From Candidatus Aenigmatarchaeota archaeon (lineage in GTDB: Archaea > Aenigmatarchaeota > Aenigmatarchaeia > QMZP01): a stretch of DNA of 42,116 nt. Under the pieces are notes generated by a model. That model made no database searches, was not told where the DNA came from, and was given only the letters and a program-made list of their open reading frames with translations. The stretch covers positions 1 through 42,116 of the forward strand of contig JACPNN010000003.1 in the NCBI GenBank assembly GCA_016185435.1. The letters run 5' to 3'. This document shows, one piece after another, positions 6,919 through 15,031 of the stretch (its first letter is position 1; each line of letters begins with the position of its first letter). Made by a program: the position numbers and the translations under genes.

Positions 6919-7968
6919 ATGGAAACAACAGACATTGACGGCTCCTATGGCGAGGGGGGAGGGGCTATTTTAAGGCTTGCAGGCAGCCTTTCTGCGGTGA
7001 CGTCCAAACCCATCAGGATATTCAATATCAGATCTTCAAGGCCAAAGCCAGGCCTCCAGGCCCAGCATCTTGAAAGCATAAAGGCCATAGCGGCTCTTTG
7101 CAACGGCACCCTTTCCGGAGCTTTTCCGGGCTCCACAGAAATCAGATTAAATCCCGGCAAAATAGAGGAGAGGGATATTTCCATTTCCATCTCTACAGCA
7201 GGCTCGATAGCCCTGCTGTTCCAGAGCCTCAAATTGCTGTCCATATCCCTTCAAAAAGGAATAAAAGTAGAAGTAAAAGGAGGAGCCACTTTCGGCAAAT
7301 TCGCCCCCCCTTTACCATACACCCAGAATATACTGCTGCCGACCCTCAGGAAAATGGGCTTTTCAGGTTCCATAGACATCAAGAGGCATGGCTTCTATCC
7401 TGCCGGCGGAGCAGATGCGATAATAGAGCTTAATCCCTGCAGGAGGCTTCAGCCTATATTTTCAGAACCCCTGGGAAAGATCACTGAAATAAAAATACAC
7501 TCAATAGCGAACAATGGCCTTGGAAAAGCCATGGTTGCCGAAAGGCAGGCCAAAGAGGCGGAATCAATTCTGAAACAATTTTGCGGCAAGATCGAATCAG
7601 TGATAGAATATGCTGACACATTATGCCCGGGAAGCGGGATAGTCATCGAGGCCAGGGACGACAGGGGCAACATACTGGGCTCTGACGGCATTGGTGAAAG
7701 AGAACTTAAAGCCGAGATAGTAGGAGAGCGAGCCGCAAGGAGGCTCAAGGAAACAATAGAAGCTGAAGCAAATGTCGACAGCCACCTTTCCGACCAGCTT
7801 CTGGCCTTCATGGCCTTAACCAAAGGGGAGTCGAGAATATTTGCGCCCAATATCACACAGCACGCAAGGACGAATATCTGGGTTATAAACAAGTTTTTGA
7901 AGCCAGACTTTGAAATCAACAAAGCGGACAGATGTTTCGAGATCAAATGCAGCGGAATCGGGGATTAA
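6919..7968 (+). CDS. rtcA: RNA 3'-terminal phosphate cyclase
   Basis: This 349-residue enzyme converts RNA 3'-phosphate to 2',3'-cyclic phosphate through an adenylylated histidine. The N-terminus has DGSYGEGGGAILRLAGSLSA and SSRPKPGLQAQH. The nucleophile is His315 in ITQHARTNIW. Length and motifs are typical of RtcA rather than the nucleolar Rcl1. A TATA-like ATTTATTTAA (6885-6894) lies about 29 nt before the ATG, so the leader is nearly absent. The RNA-end-recognition gene DUF504 lies close by on the opposite strand. The 3' end overlaps the convergent ICMT-like gene by 4 nt. Confidence 0.95.
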   Translation: METTDIDGSYGEGGGAILRLAGSLSAVTSKPIRIFNIRSSRPKPGLQAQHLESIKAIAALCNGTLSGAFPGSTEIRLNPGKIEERDISISISTAGSIALLFQSLKLLSISLQKGIKVEVKGGATFGKFAPPLPYTQNILLPTLRKMGFSGSIDIKRHGFYPAGGADAIIELNPCRRLQPIFSEPLGKITEIKIHSIANNGLGKAMVAERQAKEAESILKQFCGKIESVIEYADTLCPGSGIVIEARDDRGNILGSDGIGERELKAEIVGERAARRLKETIEAEANVDSHLSDQLLAFMALTKGESRIFAPNITQHARTNIWVINKFLKPDFEINKADRCFEIKCSGIGD

Positions 7969-8699
7969 AAAAACATGGGTATGGAATTGTATTCCGGTGA
8001 CCCTGCAAGCCCCATTTCCTTTTCCTCTGTTCTGGCAAGCCTGAAATAAACCAGCGTAAGAAGCGGCGCCATCGCTATAGTAAGCAGGGTCGGCCAGGCG
8101 ACAAGCCAGCCCCAGACAATAAGGAGGAGGCCGAGATACTGGGGATGCCTGCTTTGGGAATATATGCCTTCCATCGCGATCCTTTTTTCTTTTGCGGCCC
8201 TGTACAGCGCCAGCCAGCCAAAAAGGACTATCGCCATGCCTGCTGCCATCATCCCCAATCCATAGAGCATCCAGAAATCAAGCGCAAGGCTTATTCCCAT
8301 AATGCCCATATCGACAAAGGAAGCGGAGTACAAAGGAGGCTGGGAAACAAGGCCAGAGGTCAGATAAATGGTCAGGGGTATGCCGTACATTTCAGTGAAC
8401 AGGGAGACAATAAAGGCCATATACAGCCCATTGCTTATCCATGAAGCCTTTTTCCTGTAAAACAAAGGCAGTGCGAATATGGAAAAGAAAAGGATATTCA
8501 GGAATACGAAATCCCATTCATTCCGGATTACAAACCGCGATATGTCGCCAGAAAGATACCACTGAACCCTTTGAATAAAGGAAGGGAGGCCGAGAAGAAT
8601 AAAAACCGAAAAGGCTAATACCATCAGCCTCAGAGGCCTTTTCAGAAATTCCTCCGGTCTCTTGAAGAAAAAATTCATCCCTTTTCTGTTTTTTTCCAT
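7965..8699 (-). CDS. Isoprenylcysteine carboxyl methyltransferase (ICMT)-family membrane protein
   Basis: The 244-residue protein has about five or six membrane helices. The C-terminal signature GIYSQSRHPQYLGLLLIVWG and the later RTEEKEMGLAGSPEYNSI are the SAM-binding and catalytic signatures of the ICMT/PEMT superfamily, which methylates membrane-associated substrates. Archaeal substrates are mostly unknown. The start overlaps the end of DUF504 by 25 nt and is preceded by GGAGGAGG, indicating translational coupling at the end of the exosome-containing operon. Confidence 0.8.
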   Translation of the reverse strand: MEKNRKGMNFFFKRPEEFLKRPLRLMVLAFSVFILLGLPSFIQRVQWYLSGDISRFVIRNEWDFVFLNILFFSIFALPLFYRKKASWISNGLYMAFIVSLFTEMYGIPLTIYLTSGLVSQPPLYSASFVDMGIMGISLALDFWMLYGLGMMAAGMAIVLFGWLALYRAAKEKRIAMEGIYSQSRHPQYLGLLLIVWGWLVAWPTLLTIAMAPLLTLVYFRLARTEEKEMGLAGSPEYNSIPMFF

Positions 8700-8917
8700 A
8701 TTATTTCCTCCTCCATCCTTATCTCCAAAACCCTGTGATTGGGTATATGAATTTCCCTGCAGCCATCAGTGTAGTAAAAATACCGCTTCTTAACCAGTGT
8801 TATTTGATTTCCATATATTGTTTTTTTGTTGTCCCTTGCCCCTCTATGGAGTATGGTGACGGCAGATGAAGCCAGCTTCCCAGTCCACCTGAGCCTGTTG
8901 AGGGTATTGAATACCAT
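8675..8917 (-). CDS. DUF504 / MJ1316 RNA-end-recognition domain protein
   Basis: An 80-residue single-domain protein. The N-terminus FNTLNRLRWTGKL and the C-terminus IHIPNHRVLEIRMEEEIIWK match the DUF504 (UPF0248, MJ1316) pattern in which IPxHRIxxI and a terminal Val/Ile-Ile-Trp are conserved. Comparative work has proposed that the domain recognises RNA cyclic phosphate ends. Its position three genes after the exosome set and next to rtcA fits a role in RNA end metabolism. It lies 13 nt after the zinc-ribbon gene. Confidence 0.8.
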   Translation of the reverse strand: MVFNTLNRLRWTGKLASSAVTILHRGARDNKKTIYGNQITLVKKRYFYYTDGCREIHIPNHRVLEIRMEEEIIWKKTEKG

Positions 8918-8930
8918 CGATTATATTGGT

Positions 8931-9050
8931 TCAGGCAGATTTAGCCTTTCTCATATTGGTGGAGCGGCATTTCGGGCAAAGCCTTGTCGCAGGCTCCATG
9001 AAAATAGGCTTTCCTAAAAACCCGCAGCTCATGCACTCAAATTTTGCCAT
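8931..9050 (-). CDS. 39-residue zinc-ribbon protein
   Basis: An ATG at 9050 opens a 39-codon frame ending TGA at 8931-8933. The product begins MAKFECMSCGFLGKP and carries two CxxC knuckles (Cys6/Cys9 and Cys25/Cys28, the second as LCPKC) 15 residues apart, a minimal zinc ribbon with a basic tail. It lies 6 nt after rpo12 and 13 nt before DUF504, in the same operon, so it is very likely translated. Archaeal exosome and Rpo12 operons often hold small zinc ribbons such as eL37A; this is shorter and does not look like eL37A. Function unknown. Confidence 0.75.
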   Translation of the reverse strand: MAKFECMSCGFLGKPIFMEPATRLCPKCRSTNMRKAKSA

Positions 9051-9056
9051 ATGCCT

Positions 9057-9197
9057 TCACTTCGCCACAACCCTTTTGGCTATTTTTGGCCTGATCTTTA
9101 TCAGCATCCTGTGACCGCAAAATTGGCATATGACCCTTTTCGCGCTCTTCAGATCCAATTGGACATTCTTCCCGCAGTTCAGGCATTTGTATTCCAT
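9057..9197 (-). CDS. rpo12: DNA-directed RNA polymerase subunit Rpo12 (RpoP)
   Basis: A 46-residue zinc-binding subunit of archaeal RNA polymerase (eukaryotic Rpb12). It reads MEYKCLNCGKNV, then VICQFCGHRMLIKIRP: two CxxC pairs and the conserved C-terminal basic block. The frame extends to 9242, but family length supports the ATG at 9197; an ATG directly before it at 9200 is equally possible. A TTTTTTAAA box (minus strand) is centred about 35 nt upstream. It lies between rrp42 and the 39-residue zinc ribbon. Confidence 0.93.
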   Translation of the reverse strand: MEYKCLNCGKNVQLDLKSAKRVICQFCGHRMLIKIRPKIAKRVVAK

Positions 9198-9252
9198 CAT
9201 GGTGAACCAATAGGATTTTGTAGGCCAGGCTTTAAAAAACATTTGCCGGTAA

Positions 9253-10044
9253 TCAAAACTTCAGGATGGAAGCATCATGCGAAAGCTTTTCCCTCAATTC
9301 TTTGCCCATTTCAACAGCTTTCCCGAGGAGCATGTCTATTTCCTCTCTGGTAAAGCCGGCGCTGCCGGATTTTTGAATGCTGCATATGTTTCCGTCGTCC
9401 TTGGTGCTGACAGTCAGGCCTGCATCAAGCACCTTGCTTTCCTCGAATGTCGGGTCGACAATGATGGCATTGCCTATCTTGGCGAATGTGACTGCCACAG
9501 GCTTCCATTTTAGGGGCAGCTTCTTTTTCTTCACATCATAGTTTATCTTCTCACCATCGTATTCAGGCATTTTTGCGTTCATCAGGGCAGCAGTTGCAGC
9601 CAGCACAGACGCATCTATAAGGTTGCCATCATGGTTGAGTATATGGATATCGACATTCATCATCCATACCTTCTCGCCGGCTGTTATGCACAGTTTTTCC
9701 ATATCGATGGCATGGCTTTCTCTTATCCCCCTGTCCACAATCCTTGCGAGCTCTATGGCATCCTCCTCCGGAGGCCCGACCTCGAATTCCGGGCTTGCAA
9801 CAGGGCTGAATTCTGCATTTGCTATAAGGACTCCTTCGTTAGGCGAATCAGGGAAAGGCACTCCCACGCCAAGCTTTATGCCGGCCAGCACAGTGCTGTT
9901 GCCTATCTTGACTATAGCTGAGCCCTCTGGCTTGGAAAAGGGGCTGTGCTGTATCTCTATCTTCCTGTACTCAAAAGGCTGCCTCTTGTCAGCCCTTACG
10001 CCCTTCGCAGCCAATGCGGCTATATAGCCTTCATCTATTATCAT
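9253..10044 (-). CDS. rrp42: Exosome subunit Rrp42
   Basis: This 263-residue RNase PH-fold subunit is the structural, non-catalytic partner of Rrp41 in the hexameric ring of the archaeal exosome. Seen: VRADKRQPFEYRKIEI at the N-terminus, the ring-interface block GVLIANAEFSPVASPEFEVG, and VDIHILNHDGNLIDASVLAA. It follows rrp41 with an 8 nt gap, the standard archaeal order Rrp4-Rrp41-Rrp42. Confidence 0.96.
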   Translation of the reverse strand: MIIDEGYIAALAAKGVRADKRQPFEYRKIEIQHSPFSKPEGSAIVKIGNSTVLAGIKLGVGVPFPDSPNEGVLIANAEFSPVASPEFEVGPPEEDAIELARIVDRGIRESHAIDMEKLCITAGEKVWMMNVDIHILNHDGNLIDASVLAATAALMNAKMPEYDGEKINYDVKKKKLPLKWKPVAVTFAKIGNAIIVDPTFEESKVLDAGLTVSTKDDGNICSIQKSGSAGFTREEIDMLLGKAVEMGKELREKLSHDASILKF

Positions 10045-10052
10045 ATCTTTCC

Positions 10053-10775
10053 TTATCCCTCTGTTCTAGCCTCCTGCTGCTGCGCAGCCTTAATCCACCT
10101 GTTCCTCAATGCAAGCTTCTGGGCTTCGTAGAGCTGCATGCAGCTTTTCATGGAGAGGTCCAAAACCTTCCTGACATCATCCAGAGGCATATCGCCATCC
10201 ATCTGCAGAAGCGTTATCCTGTTATCTTTCGGCATGTATGCTATCGGCATGTCACAGTCAGTGAGCTCTTCCTCCTTGCCGTTCAGGTCTATGGCATATT
10301 CCCCCTCAATCTTGCCCGCAGCGATGGCAACAACAAGGTCCCTCATTGGAATTCCGGCATCAGCCAGAGCTACGCTTGCCGCATTTATACCGGCAGTCCT
10401 TGTGCCTGCATCAGCCTGCAGTATGTTTATGAAAACATCTATTGTTGTCTTCGGAAATTCTGCAAGGAAAACGGCAGGCTCAAGGGCCTGTCTTGTGACT
10501 TTCCCTATCTCTATGCTCCTCCTGCTTGGCCCGGGCCTGTTCCTTTCTGTCGTGCCAAAGGGCACCATGCTATAGACAGTGCTCAGCACAGCCTTGTCGC
10601 TGGCCTGCAGATGCTTTGGATGAAGCATTCTGGGGCCATATACGGCAGCCAAGGCTATTGTTTCTCCCAAAGACACAAGCGCAGAGCCAGTGGCATTGGG
10701 CAAGACGCCGGCCTCTATATGCAGTTTTCTTATCTCATCGGCCTTTCTGCCATCAACTCTCGTCGCCATAGTCAT
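10053..10775 (-). CDS. rrp41: Exosome catalytic subunit Rrp41
   Basis: This 240-residue RNase PH-fold protein is the phosphorolytic active subunit. Seen: RVDGRKADEIRKLHIEAGVL, the phosphate and RNA-binding Arg region GTTERNRPGPSRRSIEIGK, and the catalytic DLVVAIAAGKIEGEYAIDLN with acidic EEELTDCDMPIA. The start overlaps the rrp4 end by 23 nt; a second Met at 10769 is possible. Confidence 0.96.
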   Translation of the reverse strand: MTMATRVDGRKADEIRKLHIEAGVLPNATGSALVSLGETIALAAVYGPRMLHPKHLQASDKAVLSTVYSMVPFGTTERNRPGPSRRSIEIGKVTRQALEPAVFLAEFPKTTIDVFINILQADAGTRTAGINAASVALADAGIPMRDLVVAIAAGKIEGEYAIDLNGKEEELTDCDMPIAYMPKDNRITLLQMDGDMPLDDVRKVLDLSMKSCMQLYEAQKLALRNRWIKAAQQQEARTEG

Positions 10776-11466
10776 CCTTAATTTCCTCAGCTTTCATATT
10801 ATCAAGCATCTTCGCCACCTTGTCAGTGAGCCCTTCAGCATAAGGCTGGGACTCTATCAGCCTCAGGATTTCAATGACAGCCTCCGCCTCCCTGCCCTGT
10901 ATCCAGACAATTCCATTCTGCCCTATGCATATCCTGCATCCCGACTTGTTCTTGATCATGGTTATCATGCTCCCTTCCTTGCCTATGATCCGGGGTATCT
11001 TCGCAGGGTTTATGTTAATCAGCCTGCCGTCATCGAGCTTCCTCGCCTTCGGGTCCTGCATTGTCACATAAACGCTGTCCAGCTGATTCACAGCTGATAT
11101 GTTTGTGTAAAGCAGATTATTGATGGAATATACGCTAGCCAGGCTCATCCTGTTCGTGTCTATGTACTGCCTTACACCTGACAGTGAAAGGAAAGCATTG
11201 CAAATAGGGGAAACATAGAGCACCCAGCCGTTCGACTGGATATCAATGACCCTTGCCACCACCATATCGCCGGCCTTTGGTATATAGACAGAGTTAAGAG
11301 GTATGACACTTACAACCCTGCCTGAAACTGATGTGAGGCCAAGCTTTTTCGCATGAATGCTTTCCCCCTCCCTGTAGGTGTTCCTGCCGGGCAGATAGTC
11401 CATGCTCTTCAGGATTTCATCTCCTGGCACGACAAAGTCCCTGTTCTTCAAAAATTCTTCACTCAT
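10753..11466 (-). CDS. rrp4: Exosome RNA-binding cap subunit Rrp4
   Basis: A 237-residue cap protein with an N-terminal domain (VVPGDEI), a central S1 domain (GDMVVARVIDIQSNGWVLYV) and a C-terminal KH domain whose GxxG is IIGKEGSMI. It binds substrate RNA on top of the Rrp41/42 ring. The frame is open to 11565, but the Met at 11466 (MSEEFLKNRDFVVPG) fits family starts. It is separated from the SBDS gene by about 308 nt, an unusually wide gap within this normally compact operon. Confidence 0.94.
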   Translation of the reverse strand: MSEEFLKNRDFVVPGDEILKSMDYLPGRNTYREGESIHAKKLGLTSVSGRVVSVIPLNSVYIPKAGDMVVARVIDIQSNGWVLYVSPICNAFLSLSGVRQYIDTNRMSLASVYSINNLLYTNISAVNQLDSVYVTMQDPKARKLDDGRLININPAKIPRIIGKEGSMITMIKNKSGCRICIGQNGIVWIQGREAEAVIEILRLIESQPYAEGLTDKVAKMLDNMKAEEIKDDYGDES

Positions 11467-11580
11467 AATGCATTCAATCCCATAACGGAGAACAGTCCGT
11501 CCTTGAACCCTTATTGCGACAAAAGGGTGTGAATATGACAGTGATATACAAATATGTAATGTCAAGAATTTAAAGCTTCA

Positions 11581-11769
11581 TTGAAGTCCAGATGTAGAGG
11601 GAAAACCGCCCTTGTGAGGATTGACTACAGCGGCTACACCAACATGGATATCAGTGTGCCTCTTCCGGATGCAGAATCCAGGTACATGAATGTATACCTT
11701 GAGAGGTGTGCAATAGGAAGTGCCAGGATAATAGCGGAAGGGACCAATTTCAGGGCTGAAAGACACTGA
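11581..11769 (+). CDS. Possible small ORF opposite the exosome operon
   Basis: The 308-nt gap between the SBDS and rrp4 genes carries a frame on the opposite strand with a TTG start and 62 codons. It begins with a basic stretch and continues RIDYSGYTNMDISVPLPDAE. Codon choice (AGG, GTG, CTT) is like the neighbours, and no comparable frame exists on the minus strand. An internal ATG occurs at 11644. It matches no family I know, including Pcc1, which often occurs in this operon. It may be a small gene, a decayed gene or chance. Confidence 0.25.
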   Translation: MKSRCRGKTALVRIDYSGYTNMDISVPLPDAESRYMNVYLERCAIGSARIIAEGTNFRAERH

Positions 11770-11774
11770 CACCC

Positions 11775-12470
11775 TCACTTCTTCGACATCACCTTCACCT
11801 CGGCCTGTCCGGCGGCTAGCTCATTGAGTTTGCTGTATATCTCTCCCTGCATGCCTGCAGGAATTTCTGCGACGCAGTACCAATATTGAGGCTGCCATTC
11901 CTCCTTCTTCATGCCTAGCCTTTTCATGTAGAAGGAGGCTTTGCCCGCGTACTGGGCAGGTATCCTCACTGCTATCTCAACTGTCTCGAACCTTATGGGC
12001 AGAATCGGCTGTATCTTATCCAGTATGTCTTTCACCTGCTGCTCTGCAGGCTTGAAGGGGTCTATCGTTATATGTATCTGCTCCATCGCATTCAGTATCC
12101 TCAAAGGCGGATGAGGGAGATTTGTCCGTGGATCAATTCCCTGCCTCGATATTATGTCAGCAATCTGCCTCCTTTTCTCTTCTATCATCTTCCTTCTCTG
12201 CTCTGTCGTCAGTTGCACTTCTCCGTGCCTGATTATCTCTTCCGACACCTTCAGGATGCTGTCTGTCCCAAAGGCCGCTTTCAGCTCATTCGACGAAACC
12301 CTTTCTCCTTTTTTCGAGTCTCTAAAGACTTCCTGTATGGCCAAAACCCTTTCTATTCCCATCTCCCTCCCCTTTCTGAACTCAAGGGCAAGGTCCGGAT
12401 CAACAAGCACCTCGAAATCCTTTCCATTCCTGTGCATCCTCGCTATGACAGCCTTGTCTACAGAAACCAT
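11775..12470 (-). CDS. SBDS/Sdo1-family ribosome maturation protein
   Basis: A 231-residue homologue of Shwachman-Bodian-Diamond protein, which in eukaryotes helps release the anti-association factor from the large subunit. Seen: MVSVDKAVIARMHRNGKDFE, EVFRDSKKGERVSSNELKAAFG and HPPLRILNAMEQIHITIDPF, in the usual three-domain order. The start at 12470 is 24 nt from the centre of a TATA box (12491-12497), so a leaderless start is chosen over the upstream in-frame Met at 12512. It is upstream of the exosome genes, as in most archaea. Confidence 0.94.
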   Translation of the reverse strand: MVSVDKAVIARMHRNGKDFEVLVDPDLALEFRKGREMGIERVLAIQEVFRDSKKGERVSSNELKAAFGTDSILKVSEEIIRHGEVQLTTEQRRKMIEEKRRQIADIISRQGIDPRTNLPHPPLRILNAMEQIHITIDPFKPAEQQVKDILDKIQPILPIRFETVEIAVRIPAQYAGKASFYMKRLGMKKEEWQPQYWYCVAEIPAGMQGEIYSKLNELAAGQAEVKVMSKK

Positions 12471-12490
12471 AGTTAGAATTGGGTCGGGAA

Positions 12491-12497
12491 TATAAAT
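12491..12497 (-). promoter_or_regulatory. TATA box for the SBDS gene
   Basis: On the minus strand ATTTATA is centred at 12494, 24 nt before the ATG at 12470. The SBDS gene and perhaps the exosome genes have their own promoter rather than relying on read-through from the proteasome gene. Confidence 0.6.
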
Positions 12498-12630
12498 GGT
12501 TGAACATGGCAAAGGAGCATACTTTTTTCTTGTTTTGCTCTGTATTTTCCCTTTCTATTGTTTTTCCCCTATTCAAATAATGCCGATAGTGGATAGAAAT
12601 CAATGCAAGACGCCAACATAGTATTGACAA

Positions 12631-13338
12631 TTATATGTACTGCGCTATCTCTTTCCTGTCCAGCACCTTTACCCCGCTGCTGTCAATTACAGCTATCTCC
12701 ATCGTCTCCGGCTCAGCGTCCTTCTCGCACTTCTTCAGGGCCTTCACAAGCATTTTTATTCCAGCCTTGGTTTCCATATCCCCTTTGTAGCCCGAATCAA
12801 AAGCCGCCTTTGCCTTTGCCGCCCCCCTGCCAATCGCCTGGGCATACCATTCAATCATTGTTCCAGAAGGGTCTGTTTCATAAAGCCTTGATCCGGATTC
12901 ATCGCAGCCTGCAATAAGCATTCCTACGCCGTATGGCCTGACTCCTGCATACTGCGTAACCAGATGCTTCCTGTCGCACACGAATGTCGCCAGGGTTTTC
13001 ACTGATATAGGCTCGCCATAGGTTATCCTGTTTATCTGGGCCCTGATCCTTGCAAGCTCTACCAGCTCCCTTGCATCGGCCAGGCTTCCAGAACTGACTG
13101 CGGCTGCATGGTCATCAATCTTGTTAATCTTCTTGTATGACTCAACAACAGCCAGAGGCATGGCCATCTTCACGGTTCCGAGTATGACAGCATCCCTTGT
13201 TTTCAGCCCTATGGATGTCGTGCCATTCTTTACCATCTGCCTCGCATATTCAACCTGAAGCAGCCTGCCATCAGGGCTAAAGACTACTATTGTCCTGTCA
13301 TATGCCATATAACTGGGGGGTAGTGGTTGATTAGCCAT
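12631..13338 (-). CDS. psmA: Proteasome alpha subunit
   Basis: A 235-residue alpha-ring subunit of the 20S proteasome. Seen: YDRTIVVFSPDGRLLQVEYA (the gate N-terminus and alpha signature), GLKTRDAVILG, and YGVRPYGVGML-like spacing as AGVRPYGVGMLIAG. There is no catalytic N-terminal Thr, as expected for alpha. A GTGAT sequence lies a few nt before the ATG, so translation is probably Shine-Dalgarno-guided. It begins the proteasome-SBDS-exosome run known from many archaea. No beta subunit in the window. Confidence 0.96.
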   Translation of the reverse strand: MANQPLPPSYMAYDRTIVVFSPDGRLLQVEYARQMVKNGTTSIGLKTRDAVILGTVKMAMPLAVVESYKKINKIDDHAAAVSSGSLADARELVELARIRAQINRITYGEPISVKTLATFVCDRKHLVTQYAGVRPYGVGMLIAGCDESGSRLYETDPSGTMIEWYAQAIGRGAAKAKAAFDSGYKGDMETKAGIKMLVKALKKCEKDAEPETMEIAVIDSSGVKVLDRKEIAQYI

Positions 13339-13527
13339 TTGTCATCACAATGCAAAAAGCCTATCCTAATATTGCCGGATGGAATTCATTGTTTCGCTTC
13401 TTTATAAATTTTCAGCAATCACATGCCTTTGAAAATTATTCACGTCTTTAAAGTAGTACTTACTTCGTGATATTGCATAATTAAGCCAACATCGAACTGC
13501 TAATTAACTGCCAAACCAATAATAAAT

Positions 13528-14520
13528 ATGAACAAAAGACTGACATCGCTTGCAGCAAAACTGGAGGAAAATGGAATGAAGTCGTGCCTGCTTACAGACG
13601 AAAACGATATTTTTTATTATTCCGGCTACAGGCCGACAAGCCAGTCATTCATTTTCGTCAAGGATGGCGAGGCAAAGCTTTTTGCCAGCAGGCTGGAGAA
13701 TGAGGCAGAAAAAATATCGTCTATAGATGTCGTTTTTCTTCAGAAGATTGCCGGGCTAAAAAAATATTTAGGAGGCAGGAAAATTGCATTTGATGAGCAG
13801 TCCATGCCGTCCTATCTTTATCTTCTTTTGAGGAAAGGGCATACCCTAAAGCCATCTTCCGGAATCATAAAATCAGTAAGGGCTGCAAAGGATTCAGGAG
13901 AGATACATTTTATAGAGAAGGCAATCAGGGAAACTGCGGCCATTTATAATAGCTTGGATACCAGAAACCAGACTGAAATCGGGATAGCAGGACAAATAAG
14001 CAGATCCGCCCTTGAAAAGGGCCTTGGGCTCTCATTCCCGCCCATTATCGCTTCCGGAAGGAATACGGCTTTTATCCATCATCGGCCGGACAAGACGCCA
14101 GTAAGGGAGAACCAATCCCTGCTTATTGATTTGGGCGCAAAATTCAATGGCTACTGCGCAGATATTACGAGAACGGTTTATCAGGGAAGGGGGAGAAAGA
14201 TGAGACGCATACTGGAAGATGTGTCTGAAATACAGATGTCCATTATAGATAGCATAAGGCCTGGCGATAAATTCCCAGACCTCCAGAAGCGCTACGAGCG
14301 ACTTATGAAAAGGAAAGGCTGCACTGTCATGCATTCAATCGGGCATTCAATAGGCCTGGAGGTTCATGAGCCGGCAGAAATCCTCCGGCAAGGCGTTGTG
14401 ATAACGGTTGAACCGGGGATATACATAAAAGGCATCGGAGGCGCAAGGATCGAGGATATGGTGCTTGTCACAAACGGAAAGCCGAAGATAATGTCAAAAG
14501 GCCTGTTCAGAGAAGCTTGA
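13528..14520 (+). CDS. M24 metallopeptidase, Xaa-Pro aminopeptidase/dipeptidase (PepQ/PepP type)
   Basis: This 330-residue cytosolic peptidase has a creatinase-like N-terminal domain (1-120) and a pita-bread catalytic domain. Metal ligands are visible: two Asp in LLIDLGAKFNGYCADITRTV, His in SIGHSIGLEVHE, Glu in VVITVEPGIYI and Glu in GARIEDMVLV. FIHHRP supplies the proton-shuttle His. It removes residues next to proline and helps recycle peptides released by the proteasome encoded next door on the other strand. Confidence 0.93.
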   Translation: MNKRLTSLAAKLEENGMKSCLLTDENDIFYYSGYRPTSQSFIFVKDGEAKLFASRLENEAEKISSIDVVFLQKIAGLKKYLGGRKIAFDEQSMPSYLYLLLRKGHTLKPSSGIIKSVRAAKDSGEIHFIEKAIRETAAIYNSLDTRNQTEIGIAGQISRSALEKGLGLSFPPIIASGRNTAFIHHRPDKTPVRENQSLLIDLGAKFNGYCADITRTVYQGRGRKMRRILEDVSEIQMSIIDSIRPGDKFPDLQKRYERLMKRKGCTVMHSIGHSIGLEVHEPAEILRQGVVITVEPGIYIKGIGGARIEDMVLVTNGKPKIMSKGLFREA

Positions 14521-14555
14521 ACCTGCACAAAGAATGGCCTTTCAAGAATCCTGCT

Positions 14556-14861
14556 TTATTGGGATACGGCTTCCTTTTGTCCGGCAGCAGGAGCGTCTTC
14601 CGTGGCTGCAGGAGGGGTGATGTGCTTGATTATAACTATGTCCCCTATGGCCTCCACCATCTGGAAGGGTATTATAAGCCCTTTCTTTTTGCCAAGCAGA
14701 TCTGACATATAGCTGCCCTTAACTGCCTGCACAAGAAGGCTTCTCATCTTGAACCGCTTCAAATCACACTCAACATCTCTTATCTTGCCGATGTACTGGC
14801 CTTTGTTGGTAAAAACATCTTTCTCCCATGTTTCGCTTATGCTTGCTATTCTGATTCCCAT
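14556..14861 (-). CDS. PRC-barrel domain protein
   Basis: A 101-residue protein whose first 80 residues form one PRC-barrel: DVFTNKGQYIGKIRDVECD, then SLLVQAV, then GLIIPFQMVEAIGDIVII. The remaining tail is Ala/Pro/Glu-rich and disordered. PRC-barrel proteins in archaea are linked to RNA metabolism and to cell division (CdpB-type). There is no Cdv or FtsZ neighbour to decide. GTGAT three nt before the ATG is the ribosome-binding site. It is convergent with the M24 peptidase gene. Confidence 0.82.
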   Translation of the reverse strand: MGIRIASISETWEKDVFTNKGQYIGKIRDVECDLKRFKMRSLLVQAVKGSYMSDLLGKKKGLIIPFQMVEAIGDIVIIKHITPPAATEDAPAAGQKEAVSQ

Positions 14862-14990
14862 GCTATCACATTATTTTTGTCGGCCAAGTTTATATAGTTT
14901 GATGATCTGCTCTGTATATTGATATTTATTGTCTCCATAAAGTGGCAATAAGCTATACTATATATGCCCTTTACTTTCATCTTGAAATCT

Positions 14991-14998
14991 TTTTAAAA
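14991..14998 (+). promoter_or_regulatory. TATA box of interrupted tRNA-Ser(GCU)
   Basis: TTTTAAAA is centred about 37 nt before the tRNA 5' end, the expected distance for a tRNA promoter with a short leader. It supports the interrupted gene being transcribed. Confidence 0.55.
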
Positions 14999-15031
14999 CC
15001 AGAAGCTACAACAAAGAACAGAAAAGGTAAA

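Noticed and set aside
11578-11778. Minus-strand frame in the SBDS-rrp4 gap as a KEOPS Pcc1 gene
   Set aside because: The translated product lacks Pcc1 features and looks like the antisense of the plus-strand frame.
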